In this document: piece after piece, positions 45,869 through 55,730 of the stretch
Layout of the letters: each line of letters begins with the position of its first letter
How positions within the stretch are numbered: position 1 is the stretch's first letter
From: Uranotaenia lowii
Lineage: Eukaryota > Arthropoda > Insecta > Diptera > Culicidae
Length of the DNA: 64,000 nucleotides
Reading direction: 5' to 3'
Assembly: GCF_029784155.1 (NCBI RefSeq)
Contig: NC_073693.1
Coordinates: 184,471,802-184,535,801, forward strand
Notes under the pieces: generated by a model
Database searches by the model: none
Told to the model about the DNA's origin: nothing
What the model saw: the letters and a program-made list of their open reading frames with translations, nothing else
Program-made: the position numbers and the translations under genes

Positions 45869-46383
45869 TGTTGTCGATACCGTTGGAGGAAAACACTGTT
45901 TTCTGATAGCAGATGCTTCAAACTGAAATTTATTTTGTGTTTAGGTTTAAGAGGTAGGATGAAATGAATAATAATAGGGGAACTTACAATTCAAGTGCAT
46001 ATAGGTGTTTATACGGTATTTTCGACACTACTTCAAAGGCTTTGCCGATTTGCCAGTTCCTGTTTTCAATGTAAATATGAGTGAAACTAACGTTGTCGGG
46101 TATTTAATGAAAGGTTCTTACCGAGTAGATGAGGATATAATATTAAGATTTCCTACTGAGATGATAACTCTCACTGTGGAACTGGGTAACAGGCTGTCTA
46201 AGTATAATTTGGTAAATAATTGATCAGATAACTTCTATCGATGGAAGGCAAGCACGTTTTTTACCTCTAATTGACGTTTATCATTTGTCATCATTCTACA
46301 CTTCCCCGTGAGTGATAAGATCAATTACAGATGTCGCCGGGACTCACTTCTCAGCAGACGTTGGCACAGTGGGCTCGTCAACA
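45869..46383 (-). repeat. BEL 3' LTR
   Basis: On the minus strand it begins TGTTGACGAGCCC, and the polyprotein stop codon TGA falls at its fourth to sixth bases. It also holds a 72-codon plus-strand frame that is duplicated in the other LTR and is not called a gene. Confidence 0.95.
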
Positions 46384-49300
46384 TCCCCCCCTCCGTGTAG
46401 TCTCGGAGAAATCCGGTCGTCCGTCGGCAGTTGATGTCTGAATATCGAGCAAAGCTAAAACGGTTGCTGGACGTCGTACAATGCCGTTGTTTGTACGCAC
46501 TAACGCCTGCCGTACTTGGCCATCGGTACCCTTGAACACCTCCAAAATACGTCCACGTTCCCATCCATTGCGATTGCCTTTGTTGACCAAGATTACCAAA
46601 TCTCCGGCTTCCAGAGGTTTTACTGTATCGAACCATTTTGTTCTGCGCGCTATCGTTGGCAAGTATTCCTTGATCCATCTGGTCCAGAACAGATCGGTTA
46701 ATGTCCGTGTCAAGCGCCAACTGTCGCGTAACACACGTGGATTTGATTCGATGATGCTGGGAGGCTGGTTGATGCCCTTTTCACCATACAAGAGGAAGTG
46801 GTTGGGTGTCAGGGCTTCTGCATCAGTGTGATCTAGTGGAACATAAGTCAAGGGACGGGAATTAACGATTGCCTCTGCCTCCAGTGCAACTGTTTCCAAG
46901 ACTTCGTCATTCGGGTGCTGCGGATGATTACCTATCGATTCCATTGCTGTCTTTATAGAACGGACCATCCGCTCCCACACACCTCCCATGTGAGGAGAGA
47001 GCGGTGGATTAAAATGCCATTGGGTATCGGTATTCGTGAAGGTTACTGCGCATTCTTCGTTGATGTTTTGGATTGTTTCCTGCAGGACGTTACAGGCACC
47101 CCGAAAGTTAGTTCCGTTGTCGGAATGAAAGGAAGCAGGTGAACCACGGCGTGCTATGAACCTTCGTATCGCTAGTATGCAGGAACTTGTGGAGAGGCTA
47201 TAGACAATTTCAACGTGCACGGCTCGGATCGTTAAACAAGTGAAGAGACACACCCATCGTTTTACTAGGCTTCGACCCTGCTTGACCATAAGCGGTCCAA
47301 AATAGTCTACTCCTGTGTGGGAGAACGGTTTGATGTGGGGAGTCAAGCGTACTGCTGGTAAAGGAGCCATTCTAGGTGGTTGTGGGCGGGCGTTGCGGAT
47401 CCTACAAAGCATACAATTCTTTGCAACTCTTCTAACTACTACACGCAGGTTTGGGATGCGAAACTTTTGATGGATTTCATTACAAACCGTTTCATTATTT
47501 TGGTGCAAGAGTTGATGATGGTATTTTAGAATCAACAGTTCAGTGAGGGGATGGTTTTTTGGTAAAATGATAGGGTACTTTGTTTCGAATGACGTGTTCG
47601 GAGCTGCCCCTAATCGACTGTCCATCCTAATAATTCCTGCACTATCCATGAAGGGCGATAGGTGATAGAGCGAGCTAGATTTCGGAACTGTTTCGGATTC
47701 TGTTCGATTCGAGTTACCTGCCAACTTATAGTACTCGTCCGGATAGACTTCGATTTGAGTTTGTCTCCATAGAAATGTCTCGGCTTCAGAAAGCTCGACT
47801 GAACTTAGTGGGCCGGAAATAGCTGCTTTCTTAAACTTTTTAACCGCTCGTAGGACATACGTTGTAGCTCGTAATAATTTGGTCCAGCGATGGAATCGTG
47901 TTACGTCAATAAGGGCCGGCTGATATTCATGATGATGCAGGAATGCGGACCTGAGTTCTTCTTCAGGTAAGGATCCAACTTTTCGAGCTGCAGGCCAAAA
48001 TTCTTCTGACTTTTTAAGGAAATCAGGCCCAGTAAACCAACGGCTAGACGAATCCAGACTAGGTCCATTTCCCCATTTAGTTGCGTCGTCGGCCACGTTT
48101 AGTTTAGAGGGTACATAGTGCCATTCAGAAATTGATGTTTTTGATAAAATTTCTCCGACACGGTAAGTGACAAACTGATGGTAGCGTCGACTGTCTGACC
48201 GCAGCCACGAGAGAACCGTAAGAGAGTCCGTCCACAAATATTTTCGTTCGATAGAGAGTTCTAATATTTCCGACAGTGTCTCTACCAAACGAGCCCCCAT
48301 CAAAGCAGCTTGCAATTCAGACCTGGGCATCGATATTGGCTTCAAGGGTGCTACCTTGGTCTTCGCAGAAAGCAAGGCACAGTGTGCATTTCCACGGAAC
48401 ACCATGCGTAAATAGGCTACGCAGGCAAAGGCAGATTCGCTTGCGTCAACGAACACATGTAATTGTAGCCCGCTGAGATTAGAACTAGGAATTCCAGGGA
48501 AGAAATAACGAGGAACAGTGACTTGATTTAACTGTGCTAACAGTCGACTCCATCGGTGCCAATCAGCTCGCAATTCTTCGGGTAGGGTATCATCCCAACC
48601 CGAGCCGTATTTCCACACCTCTTGCATTAACACTTTACCGTGTACTACGTAGTGTGCTATTAAGCCGAGTGGATCAAAAATGCTCATGACCGTACGGAGC
48701 ACTTCTCGTTTGGTTGGTGTGCGCTCACTGTTTAGGATCTGCTCGATAACTGGCTGCATATGTGCGCTAAAAGTGAACAGATCTGGACGGGGCTTCCACA
48801 TCATTCCCAAAACTCTTTCAGCTTTTTCCGGATACTCCAAACCTGGTTCCAAATTGAGATGCTTATCACTATCCAGGCAAGTGACTCCTATTCTCTTCAG
48901 TACTTCTGAGGAGTTCGAAAGAAAGTTTCGTATTTCAAAGCCTCCCAGTGAATGTACGTGTCTGACTTCCAGGATCTGTTGTACCGCTTCGTAGCTTGTG
49001 TCCACACTCGCCAGGTAGTCGTCGACATAGTGCCCGTTCACAATAGCATCAACAGCCCGAGGGAATTGTGCAGCATGTTCTTGGGCGTTTCTGTTTTTGA
49101 TGTATTGGGCGATACACGGAGAGCAAGAGGCTCCAAATGTGGCAACATCCATTACGTAGATCTGGGGCGTTTCTTCGGGTGAGCTGCGAAATAGGAACCG
49201 CTGCGCCTGTTTGTCTTCCTCTCGTATGTTCACCTGGTGGAACATTTCTTTGATATCCCCGCATATGGCTATACTTCTTTGGCGAAATCGCAACAAAACG

Positions 49301-52300
49301 GCCGGGAGTGATGTCACCATATCGGGGCCCTTCATTAGCATGTCGTTGAGTGATATGCCATTTGTTTTGGCTGCCGCGTCCCAGATCAGTCGGACTTTTT
49401 CGGGTTTTTTCGGGTTGCGCACGACTCCGAGGGGTAGGTACCAGACTTGATTCGGGTCTGACTTTGCCAGTTCGTGATCAGTAATTTTATGCGCGTAGCC
49501 TTTGTCTAAATAGCTGGCGATTTGGTCTTTTACAATTTGCTGCAGAGAGGGATCTTTAATAAAACGTTTATTCAGACTGGATTCACGACGTGCTGCTGTT
49601 GGAAAAGTGTCTGGAAAGCAACGATACTTATATTTCCAGAGTAGTCCAGTTTCGAAACGATTGCCAATTCGTCGGGTCGTTCGCTGAAGGATTTCCAAGG
49701 CCCCTTTTTCTAAGTTTGAATCCAGTTCTTTGGTCACCAGGGTTTCTTCCATCTTAAAGAAACGACCTATCGAATCGTGCAGATCTTGATTTTCAAATTG
49801 TTGCTCTGAGTGTATATGCAAGCCCACTTCGTTGGTTGACGTTTTCTTCTGCTTGCCATATACACACCACCCCAGTCGTGTCTTAGTCGCCACCAAATCA
49901 TCATGCCGACTTTCTCTAGTGTCCAGAGATGTCAACAAACGAACATGTTCGATTCCTATAATTAAGGCCGGCCTGACGTCGGTATAGCTATTCAGCGGAA
50001 GACCTTTAAGGTGGGGATAAACCTGCTGCATGGCTGTGTAATCAAATGACTGCTTCGGCAGCTTCAACTGCTCAACTGTTCGGACGTTATTCATCGAGTA
50101 CTTTTTTGTGGAGTTTCGGCCGGAGATTTGGACAGAAACTCGCTGAGATCCCTTTTCTTCGCGAGAAATATCGTTCGTCCATGTCAACCAAAATGCATCC
50201 GCAGTTCCAGTAACTCCCAGCTCCGCCGCAATTGATGCGTCCATCAGCGTTGATGAGGAACCATCATCAAGGAATGCATAGGTTTCCAAGCTCCTCCCCT
50301 CATAGTGTAAATCAATAGGAAGATATCGGAACAGTGCATAAGAGGTAACGAAATGATGGTTTTGATGAGAAACTTCTTCCTGTTGTCTGGGTGGCTCAGC
50401 AGTGTTGCGATTGAATCTGTTGGTGGTACTTGGGTGCAGCAAGGCATGGTGTCGCGCCCGGCATCCATCAACGCCACACTCTCTCCTGGAGCGGCACGGT
50501 CCATTTTTGTGGGGTATCAAGCAGGTTTGGCACATTCTTTTTCGTTTTACCGCATTCCATCTACCATTCACGTCGAGGGCCTGAAATTGTCTACAGTTGA
50601 CAATTTCGTGGTGTGGATCCAAACAATAAACACAGCGCTTAAGGGGTGTTGGATCAAATTCTGATTCGGGTTCTAGTTCTTGGTTTTCGATATGGACATT
50701 AAGTTTTTGCTTTTCTCGCCCGGATTTACCCGACCATTCGGTGCAAAGTTGCAAACTGTTTGGAATCACTACATCGGCTGCCACTGACACTTGCTCGGAA
50801 ATAAATTCGCAGAATGTCGACAGTTTAACTATAATTTGTTGCCGCTTAAAACGAGACCAATCCATCTTTAATTGGGAGGGCAGCTTTGTTACGAGCTCGC
50901 GCAATAACATTGGGTTCGACAAGTGTTCATTCAAATTCGCTACGCTCATGTGCTCGATCGCGTTCTTTACAGCAAGGCCAAAAGTTATTATAGACTGCAA
51001 ATTGTCCGGTTTCGGTGGTTGTATATTTTGCAGCTGGTGTACCACTGAGTAAAGCAAAATTTCCGGGCGCCCAAACAGCATCTGGAGTGTATCGAGGATA
51101 TGTGGTACCGAGTCGGGAATGTGTAACTTGCTCTTTACTGCTTCTAAAGCCTGGCCTTTGAGACATCGCTGCAGCCTAGCCATGTTTTCAGCATTGGTTA
51201 GGCCACACGATTCGGTGCTGTCTTTGAAGGTACAAATGAATAAAGGCCACTCCTGTGGATCGCCGGTAAAACTGGGTAGTTCTCGATGCATTAATTGTCG
51301 CGCTGCTAGTTGGGAACTTGTCAGACTATGTTGCACAGGCCGTTCATTAGTTGGTTCTGGATAATTTCGCTGAGCAGCGCTCGAGGGCGGCGTTTTCACA
51401 ATCTCAATAGTATTTGCATTAGTGAGCGTAGGCGGCACCTCTGGTGGATTCAGATTGTGAGTCATAATGGATCTCTCAGCAGGCAATGGAACTGGAGCAT
51501 ATTGACCGTAAGTTGGTACAACCGTCGGAGTGGGCACGGACGATCCAGGATGAGTGATCCAGGTCACATTCGAAGGGTTTCTCAATGGTACACAATATGG
51601 ATCGGAAGCGAAAAGCATGCTTCTGTTAGAAATTGGATCCAGCATAGCACGATAGTTATCGCTAGAAATCGAAACGGCCGATTGGGGTAGATATAATGAT
51701 GGTTGTCCCTGGTGCCTTGGATCCTCGATAGGGATCACCTGCGAATGAACCTGTGCAGGGGTCCATCCTGTTCGAGTACGAAGACCTGGTTCTTCGGTGA
51801 TAGCAGATAATGGCCTTCTCTCGATCATTGGGAGGAGAGGATCTCTCATTCCAGAAATGTCTGAAAGACTACCGAACGATCCTGATGCTGAAACTATAGG
51901 TGCAGGAGGACCAGATACTTGATTATCGTTCAGTGGATATCTTGTAGATATGTTCAGACTTTGTAATATCGGTACGTTCAGATGTGTTGTGCTACTTGTA
52001 CTTGTGCGCAGCTGTGAGGAACGGGATGTGTAAGTCTCGGGGAGGCTCACCCTTGGAACAAGGCGAGAACCGACAGTCTCTGCAGATATCAACGGTTCTA
52101 TTCGTAAATCGGACAAGCTGCCACACAGGCTAGGTAGAACGACTGTGGGTAAAGCAGAACGGCTCGTTCCGGGATAAGGTGTCGAGGCCGATTTCGGTAC
52201 TTGTGTTAATGTAGGAGGGCTACTATCGTGAATGACTGAGTTCTTTTTCGACAAGAACGTAAGAGCTGCCGAGGCGGGTGCCCTTTGTTCGATGGTTTTC

Positions 52301-52836
52301 GGTTGCGGTGGAAACTCCCATGCTGCTACTCGTTCTGTTGCTACTTTCACGGGTTCCTTTGTCAACCAACCCTCCACGATTCGTCTACTTCTATCACAAC
52401 TTGAGTTGCTTTTATCACTTCTGTTAGTGGATTGTGCTTCATACTTCTGTTTAAGATACTCTTGTTGAATCTGAAACCTTTTCTTGCGAAATGCCCGTCT
52501 TTCATCCTCCTCCTCTTGTAACTCCTGCAACTCCAGTAATCTTTGTTCCTCTAACATTTGCAAATTTGCTTCAATACGTGACGATCGTTTACTTGTACGT
52601 GAAAGTGCTCGCGAAGGATTCTCGACGACTTGTATTCCACCAGTACATGCGTTGCATTTCCAGGTTCTCTCTGTTGCCTCAATGGATTCCGATACCCCAG
52701 CACAATCATAGTGGGCCCAATTATCGCAATTATCACATCCGACGAGATTTTCAGCACTATCCGGACGACTGCACAGGAAGCAGTTATATGCCACAGGGGT
52801 TTCAGTAGCGGTAATCTCTACGCTTTGGCTGGCCAT
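46378..52836 (-). CDS. BEL/Pao Gag-Pol polyprotein with N-terminal PHD-type finger
   Basis: ATG at 52836 (MASQSVEITATE), 2152 residues. Residues about 19-67 form a C4HC3 PHD-like finger (CFLC, CDNCDNWAHYDC, WKCNAC). About 85-140 is a charged probable coiled coil (MLEEQRLLELQELQEEEDER). A Ser/Pro-rich linker leads to the Gag domain (LPSFTGDPQEWPLFICTFKD) and zinc knuckles (CVYCLDPHHEIVNC, CQTCLIPHKNGPC). Protease has FLDDGSSSTLMD. RT has CGDIKEMFHQV and YVDDYLASV. RNase H has FVDASESAFACVAYL and LWTDSLTVLSWL. Integrase has HHQLLH..CMLC, VDYFGPL, FHSDNGTNFRG and PHMGGVWERMVRS. No stop or frameshift; all catalytic motifs are present. It should support reverse transcription and integration. Confidence 0.95.
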   Translation of the reverse strand: MASQSVEITATETPVAYNCFLCSRPDSAENLVGCDNCDNWAHYDCAGVSESIEATERTWKCNACTGGIQVVENPSRALSRTSKRSSRIEANLQMLEEQRLLELQELQEEEDERRAFRKKRFQIQQEYLKQKYEAQSTNRSDKSNSSCDRSRRIVEGWLTKEPVKVATERVAAWEFPPQPKTIEQRAPASAALTFLSKKNSVIHDSSPPTLTQVPKSASTPYPGTSRSALPTVVLPSLCGSLSDLRIEPLISAETVGSRLVPRVSLPETYTSRSSQLRTSTSSTTHLNVPILQSLNISTRYPLNDNQVSGPPAPIVSASGSFGSLSDISGMRDPLLPMIERRPLSAITEEPGLRTRTGWTPAQVHSQVIPIEDPRHQGQPSLYLPQSAVSISSDNYRAMLDPISNRSMLFASDPYCVPLRNPSNVTWITHPGSSVPTPTVVPTYGQYAPVPLPAERSIMTHNLNPPEVPPTLTNANTIEIVKTPPSSAAQRNYPEPTNERPVQHSLTSSQLAARQLMHRELPSFTGDPQEWPLFICTFKDSTESCGLTNAENMARLQRCLKGQALEAVKSKLHIPDSVPHILDTLQMLFGRPEILLYSVVHQLQNIQPPKPDNLQSIITFGLAVKNAIEHMSVANLNEHLSNPMLLRELVTKLPSQLKMDWSRFKRQQIIVKLSTFCEFISEQVSVAADVVIPNSLQLCTEWSGKSGREKQKLNVHIENQELEPESEFDPTPLKRCVYCLDPHHEIVNCRQFQALDVNGRWNAVKRKRMCQTCLIPHKNGPCRSRRECGVDGCRARHHALLHPSTTNRFNRNTAEPPRQQEEVSHQNHHFVTSYALFRYLPIDLHYEGRSLETYAFLDDGSSSTLMDASIAAELGVTGTADAFWLTWTNDISREEKGSQRVSVQISGRNSTKKYSMNNVRTVEQLKLPKQSFDYTAMQQVYPHLKGLPLNSYTDVRPALIIGIEHVRLLTSLDTRESRHDDLVATKTRLGWCVYGKQKKTSTNEVGLHIHSEQQFENQDLHDSIGRFFKMEETLVTKELDSNLEKGALEILQRTTRRIGNRFETGLLWKYKYRCFPDTFPTAARRESSLNKRFIKDPSLQQIVKDQIASYLDKGYAHKITDHELAKSDPNQVWYLPLGVVRNPKKPEKVRLIWDAAAKTNGISLNDMLMKGPDMVTSLPAVLLRFRQRSIAICGDIKEMFHQVNIREEDKQAQRFLFRSSPEETPQIYVMDVATFGASCSPCIAQYIKNRNAQEHAAQFPRAVDAIVNGHYVDDYLASVDTSYEAVQQILEVRHVHSLGGFEIRNFLSNSSEVLKRIGVTCLDSDKHLNLEPGLEYPEKAERVLGMMWKPRPDLFTFSAHMQPVIEQILNSERTPTKREVLRTVMSIFDPLGLIAHYVVHGKVLMQEVWKYGSGWDDTLPEELRADWHRWSRLLAQLNQVTVPRYFFPGIPSSNLSGLQLHVFVDASESAFACVAYLRMVFRGNAHCALLSAKTKVAPLKPISMPRSELQAALMGARLVETLSEILELSIERKYLWTDSLTVLSWLRSDSRRYHQFVTYRVGEILSKTSISEWHYVPSKLNVADDATKWGNGPSLDSSSRWFTGPDFLKKSEEFWPAARKVGSLPEEELRSAFLHHHEYQPALIDVTRFHRWTKLLRATTYVLRAVKKFKKAAISGPLSSVELSEAETFLWRQTQIEVYPDEYYKLAGNSNRTESETVPKSSSLYHLSPFMDSAGIIRMDSRLGAAPNTSFETKYPIILPKNHPLTELLILKYHHQLLHQNNETVCNEIHQKFRIPNLRVVVRRVAKNCMLCRIRNARPQPPRMAPLPAVRLTPHIKPFSHTGVDYFGPLMVKQGRSLVKRWVCLFTCLTIRAVHVEIVYSLSTSSCILAIRRFIARRGSPASFHSDNGTNFRGACNVLQETIQNINEECAVTFTNTDTQWHFNPPLSPHMGGVWERMVRSIKTAMESIGNHPQHPNDEVLETVALEAEAIVNSRPLTYVPLDHTDAEALTPNHFLLYGEKGINQPPSIIESNPRVLRDSWRLTRTLTDLFWTRWIKEYLPTIARRTKWFDTVKPLEAGDLVILVNKGNRNGWERGRILEVFKGTDGQVRQALVRTNNGIVRRPATVLALLDIQTSTADGRPDFSETTRRGGC
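46384..46394 (-). promoter_or_regulatory. BEL polypurine tract
   Basis: GGAGGGGGGGA directly precedes the 3' LTR on the minus strand and is also translated as the last residues of the polyprotein (RGGC). It is the expected plus-strand DNA primer site. Confidence 0.8.
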
Positions 52837-52859
52837 GGTAATTGAATTTTTGAAGAAAA

Positions 52860-53374
52860 TGTTGTCGATACCGTTGGAGGAAAACACTGTTTTCTGATAG
52901 CAGATGCTTCAAACTGAAATTTATTTTGTGTTTAGGTTTAAGAGGTAGGATGAAATGAATAATAATAGGGGAACTTACAATTCAAGTGCATATAGGTGTT
53001 TATACGGTATTTTCGACACTACTTCAAAGGCTTTGCCGATTTGCCAGTTCCTGTTTTCAATGTAAATATGAGTGAAACTAACGTTGTCGGGTATTTAATG
53101 AAAGGTTCTTACCGAGTAGATGAGGATATAATATTAAGATTTCCTACTGAGATGATAACTCTCACTGTGGAACTGGGTAACAGGCTGTCTAAGTATAATT
53201 TGGTAAATAATTGATCAGATAACTTCTATCGATGGAAGGCAAGCACGTTTTTTACCTCTAATTGACGTTTATCATTTGTCATCATTCTACACTTCCCCGT
53301 GAGTGATAAGATCAATTACAGATGTCGCCGGGACTCACTTCTCAGCAGACGTTGGCACAATGGGCTCGTCAACA
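52860..53374 (-). repeat. BEL 5' LTR
   Basis: It is the same 515 bp as the 3' LTR except for one base. Only 23 bases separate it from the polyprotein ATG, and that spacer begins TTTTCTTCAAAAATTC rather than the usual TGG of a tRNA primer site. Confidence 0.95.
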
Positions 53375-54033
53375 GTGACTTTAAAAAAATACTACGTAAC
53401 CAGATCAAAAACTTAGGATCGATTTTTTTTGCTTGTCCGTCAAGAATTCGTATAACGTTTTGTCACCATTTATTTTAACAAAATTCAAAAAATCACCATG
53501 ATGGTACTTATTAAAAATTTTTATGTGTTACGAAAAAATAAGCTTTTCTAAAATATTCAATTATGAATGAAACAAGTTTTCAAAGTTCCCCCAGTTTACT
53601 GTTACTGTTCTGCGTTTCAGTTTTAAATTTAATGAATTTTTGAATTGCGATTTGGTCTTTTGTTTTTTGCTTTGGCAAAAAAATTATAATAAAAAAAATA
53701 TTCCGACTTTGAGATTGATCGTTAGAGAAAAAATATGAGACTTATGGCAGTAAAATTAGCTTATGTTTTCTCCCAAACCTTTAGCCTGATTGAACTTTTT
53801 TTGTTTTACCTTCAGGTTTTCTACAAATTTGTTTCAAACCATAATAGTTTTTTGTTGTGTTTTGTTTAGATAAAAGGTACCAAATAATCAAACGAATTTG
53901 AGCTCTGGCTGGTAAGGCACCACTCAAACTTGACCAAAAAAGTTGAACATTGGTACGGTTCTGGACAGGTGAAGAATCAATTCTAGATCCCAAGTTTTGG
54001 ATTCTTGTACGTAGTATTTTTAAGCCACCCTGA

Positions 54034-54589
54034 CGGTAAGCAACAGAATCACTATGGGCAGAAAAACCTCGAAAAAATGTTCAATGTCTAATATATCTCG
54101 GTAACTAGAAATATTATATAATGATTTTGGTTGGTTCTTACGTGAAATTGTCTCAAAAGCACGATGCTATTTTAAAATTGAAAATAAGATTATACAAGAT
54201 TATTATCAAGGAAAATATCGATTATACTTAGAGCTCTTATTTGACGTTTTAAACTTAATTTTTGAAAACATCTAAATATAATGTCATCGAATAGACTCAA
54301 AAATAATCTTTACAAGCAGTTTTTTGTAATTTTTCTAGAATTTCTATATTCGGAGATATTGCATTTTGAAATTGTTGAACTTTCGAATAACCCTCAACCG
54401 CTCTTGAGTGTCAATATGACACTGTTGGAAGTTTGGCGGCAAGTAACTTAATTCGAGTGCATCCAAATAATTCAATTTTTTCGGGGACCCTCAATGAATT
54501 ATTGAAATATTTAATTTTGCATCATTACTTTTGTCATGGACGTACCCTGAAAGCCCGGGGAAAAAAATCCCTAATCATACCTTGAGTGG
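54034..54589. other. AT-rich, contains a GTGTCAATATGACAC palindrome
   Basis: No gene seen. Near 54408-54425 the short palindrome GTGTCAATATGACAC occurs; a similar GTGTCAATTTGACAC lies at 59000-59020 and a diverged form near 55520, hinting at ends of one repeat family. Confidence 0.4.
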
Positions 54590-55515
54590 CAAATTAACAT
54601 TCCTCGCTTAAAACCGTTATATCTCTCTTGTTTCTCAACCGATTTTTATAAAATTTATAATTTTGGAACCCTCGTAATGTAACTTAGCAACAACACTTAG
54701 TTTTTCCGTTATTCAAAGTCTAAGAAAAAAATCCGAAAAAAACATGCTTCGGAAAAAGATTGTAGATCAGCTATGTAATGCTAAAAACATCTATTATGTA
54801 ATGTTCAAGAAAGCTGAAGTTAGAAACAATACGTTTCACATAAGGAATTTTTTTTAGTTTTTTTAAGGTCATGACCACAAAAAATGCAAAAAAGGGGTGT
54901 AAAGAAAGACCGTACTTTTCAATCAATGAACCGTCAAAATTGTTAAAGTCACCAGATAATATTTGAAAAGAAACAGATAATTTTTGAAAATAAAAGACAC
55001 ATTTTTGCATTTTTAGATTGTCAAAACACGAAACACAGAATTTTTGACAAATTTTCAAAAATAGCCGTTCTTCGTCAATTCGCATTTTTTTCAGAGTTTC
55101 TTGCACTAAAATATATCTTTGCACTGTATTTGGAGTATATTAACTCGAGATTTTTGCAATAAATTTATATTCACCAAAAAGCCAATTTCATACCGATTCT
55201 ACCGAGTTGAAGAAAATCTGAGGAATTGCAAATTGACCAAAAGTTCGAAAAACACCTACCTTTGAATTACTTTGTATCGTATAGCTTCAGCTTTTTTGGA
55301 CACTGAGTAAATTTTTTTAAGCATTTCATAGTTGATCTACAGTCTTTTTACCGAAGCATGTTTTTTCGGTTTTTTTTTTTACTTACACTTTGAATAACGG
55401 AAAACTGAAGCGTTGTAGTTTCTGAGAAATACATTTGAGTTACGTTACGAGGTTTCCAAAACTACAAATTTTGTAGAAATCGGTTGGGAAACAGGAGAGA
55501 AATATTTGTTTTAGT
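54590..55515. repeat. Fold-back repeat, ~230-bp inverted arms
   Basis: The left arm about 54605-54830 and right arm about 55270-55505 are inverted copies. Shared blocks include CAACCGATTT, CCTCGTAA(T/C)GTAACT, CCGTTATTCAAAGT, AAACATGCTTCGG and GTAGATCA(G/A)CTATG. A diverged single arm recurs at 58980-59250 in the MRM3 intron. The loop (54831-55269) is AT-rich and non-coding. Confidence 0.65.
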
Positions 55516-55730
55516 CAGGATTGTCAATCTGACTGAGACTGTAACGAGTAAAACTTTCGGGAACGGATCAGAGATAACGAAAAAATAATCGAGGCTCTAG
55601 AAACGCGGGATGAGAGAGTCATCTCAAAATTTCAAGATTTTTTTGTAGACCATAGCGAATCTATCGGCAATTTAGGATACAATTTTATTTTCCATTGTGT
55701 ACCCTTGAGAAGGAATGATAAAAATAAATG

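Larger units (their letters stand above)
45869..53374 (-). mobile_element. BEL/Pao LTR retrotransposon, apparently intact and recent
   Basis: 515-bp LTRs (45869-46383 and 52860-53374, offset 6991) differ at one base (46369 G, 53360 A). They start TG and end CA, and a 5-bp duplication GTGAC flanks the element (45864-45868 and 53375-53379). A single uninterrupted polyprotein ORF fills the interior almost completely. The 5-bp duplication, domain order and single ORF are characteristic of BEL/Pao. Confidence 0.95.
45860..54033. mobile_element. Tc1/mariner-like relic, split near its left end by the BEL element
   Basis: With the BEL element removed (keeping one GTGAC), the left edge reads TGGTGACTTTAAAAAAATAC then TACGTA. 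The reverse complement of the right edge (about 54033) reads CAGGGTGGCTTAAAAATACT then ACGTA, and similarity continues through AAACTT(A/G)GGATC. It is about 660 bp long. A minus-strand 70-codon ORF (53781-53993) has no motif I can assign. The TIR style suggests Tc1/mariner, but a TA duplication is not clear. Confidence 0.5.

Noticed and set aside
46005..46223. 72-codon plus-strand ORF, repeated at 52996-53214
   Set aside because: It lies inside the BEL LTRs, antisense to the element, with no recognisable domain; duplicated only because the LTR is duplicated.
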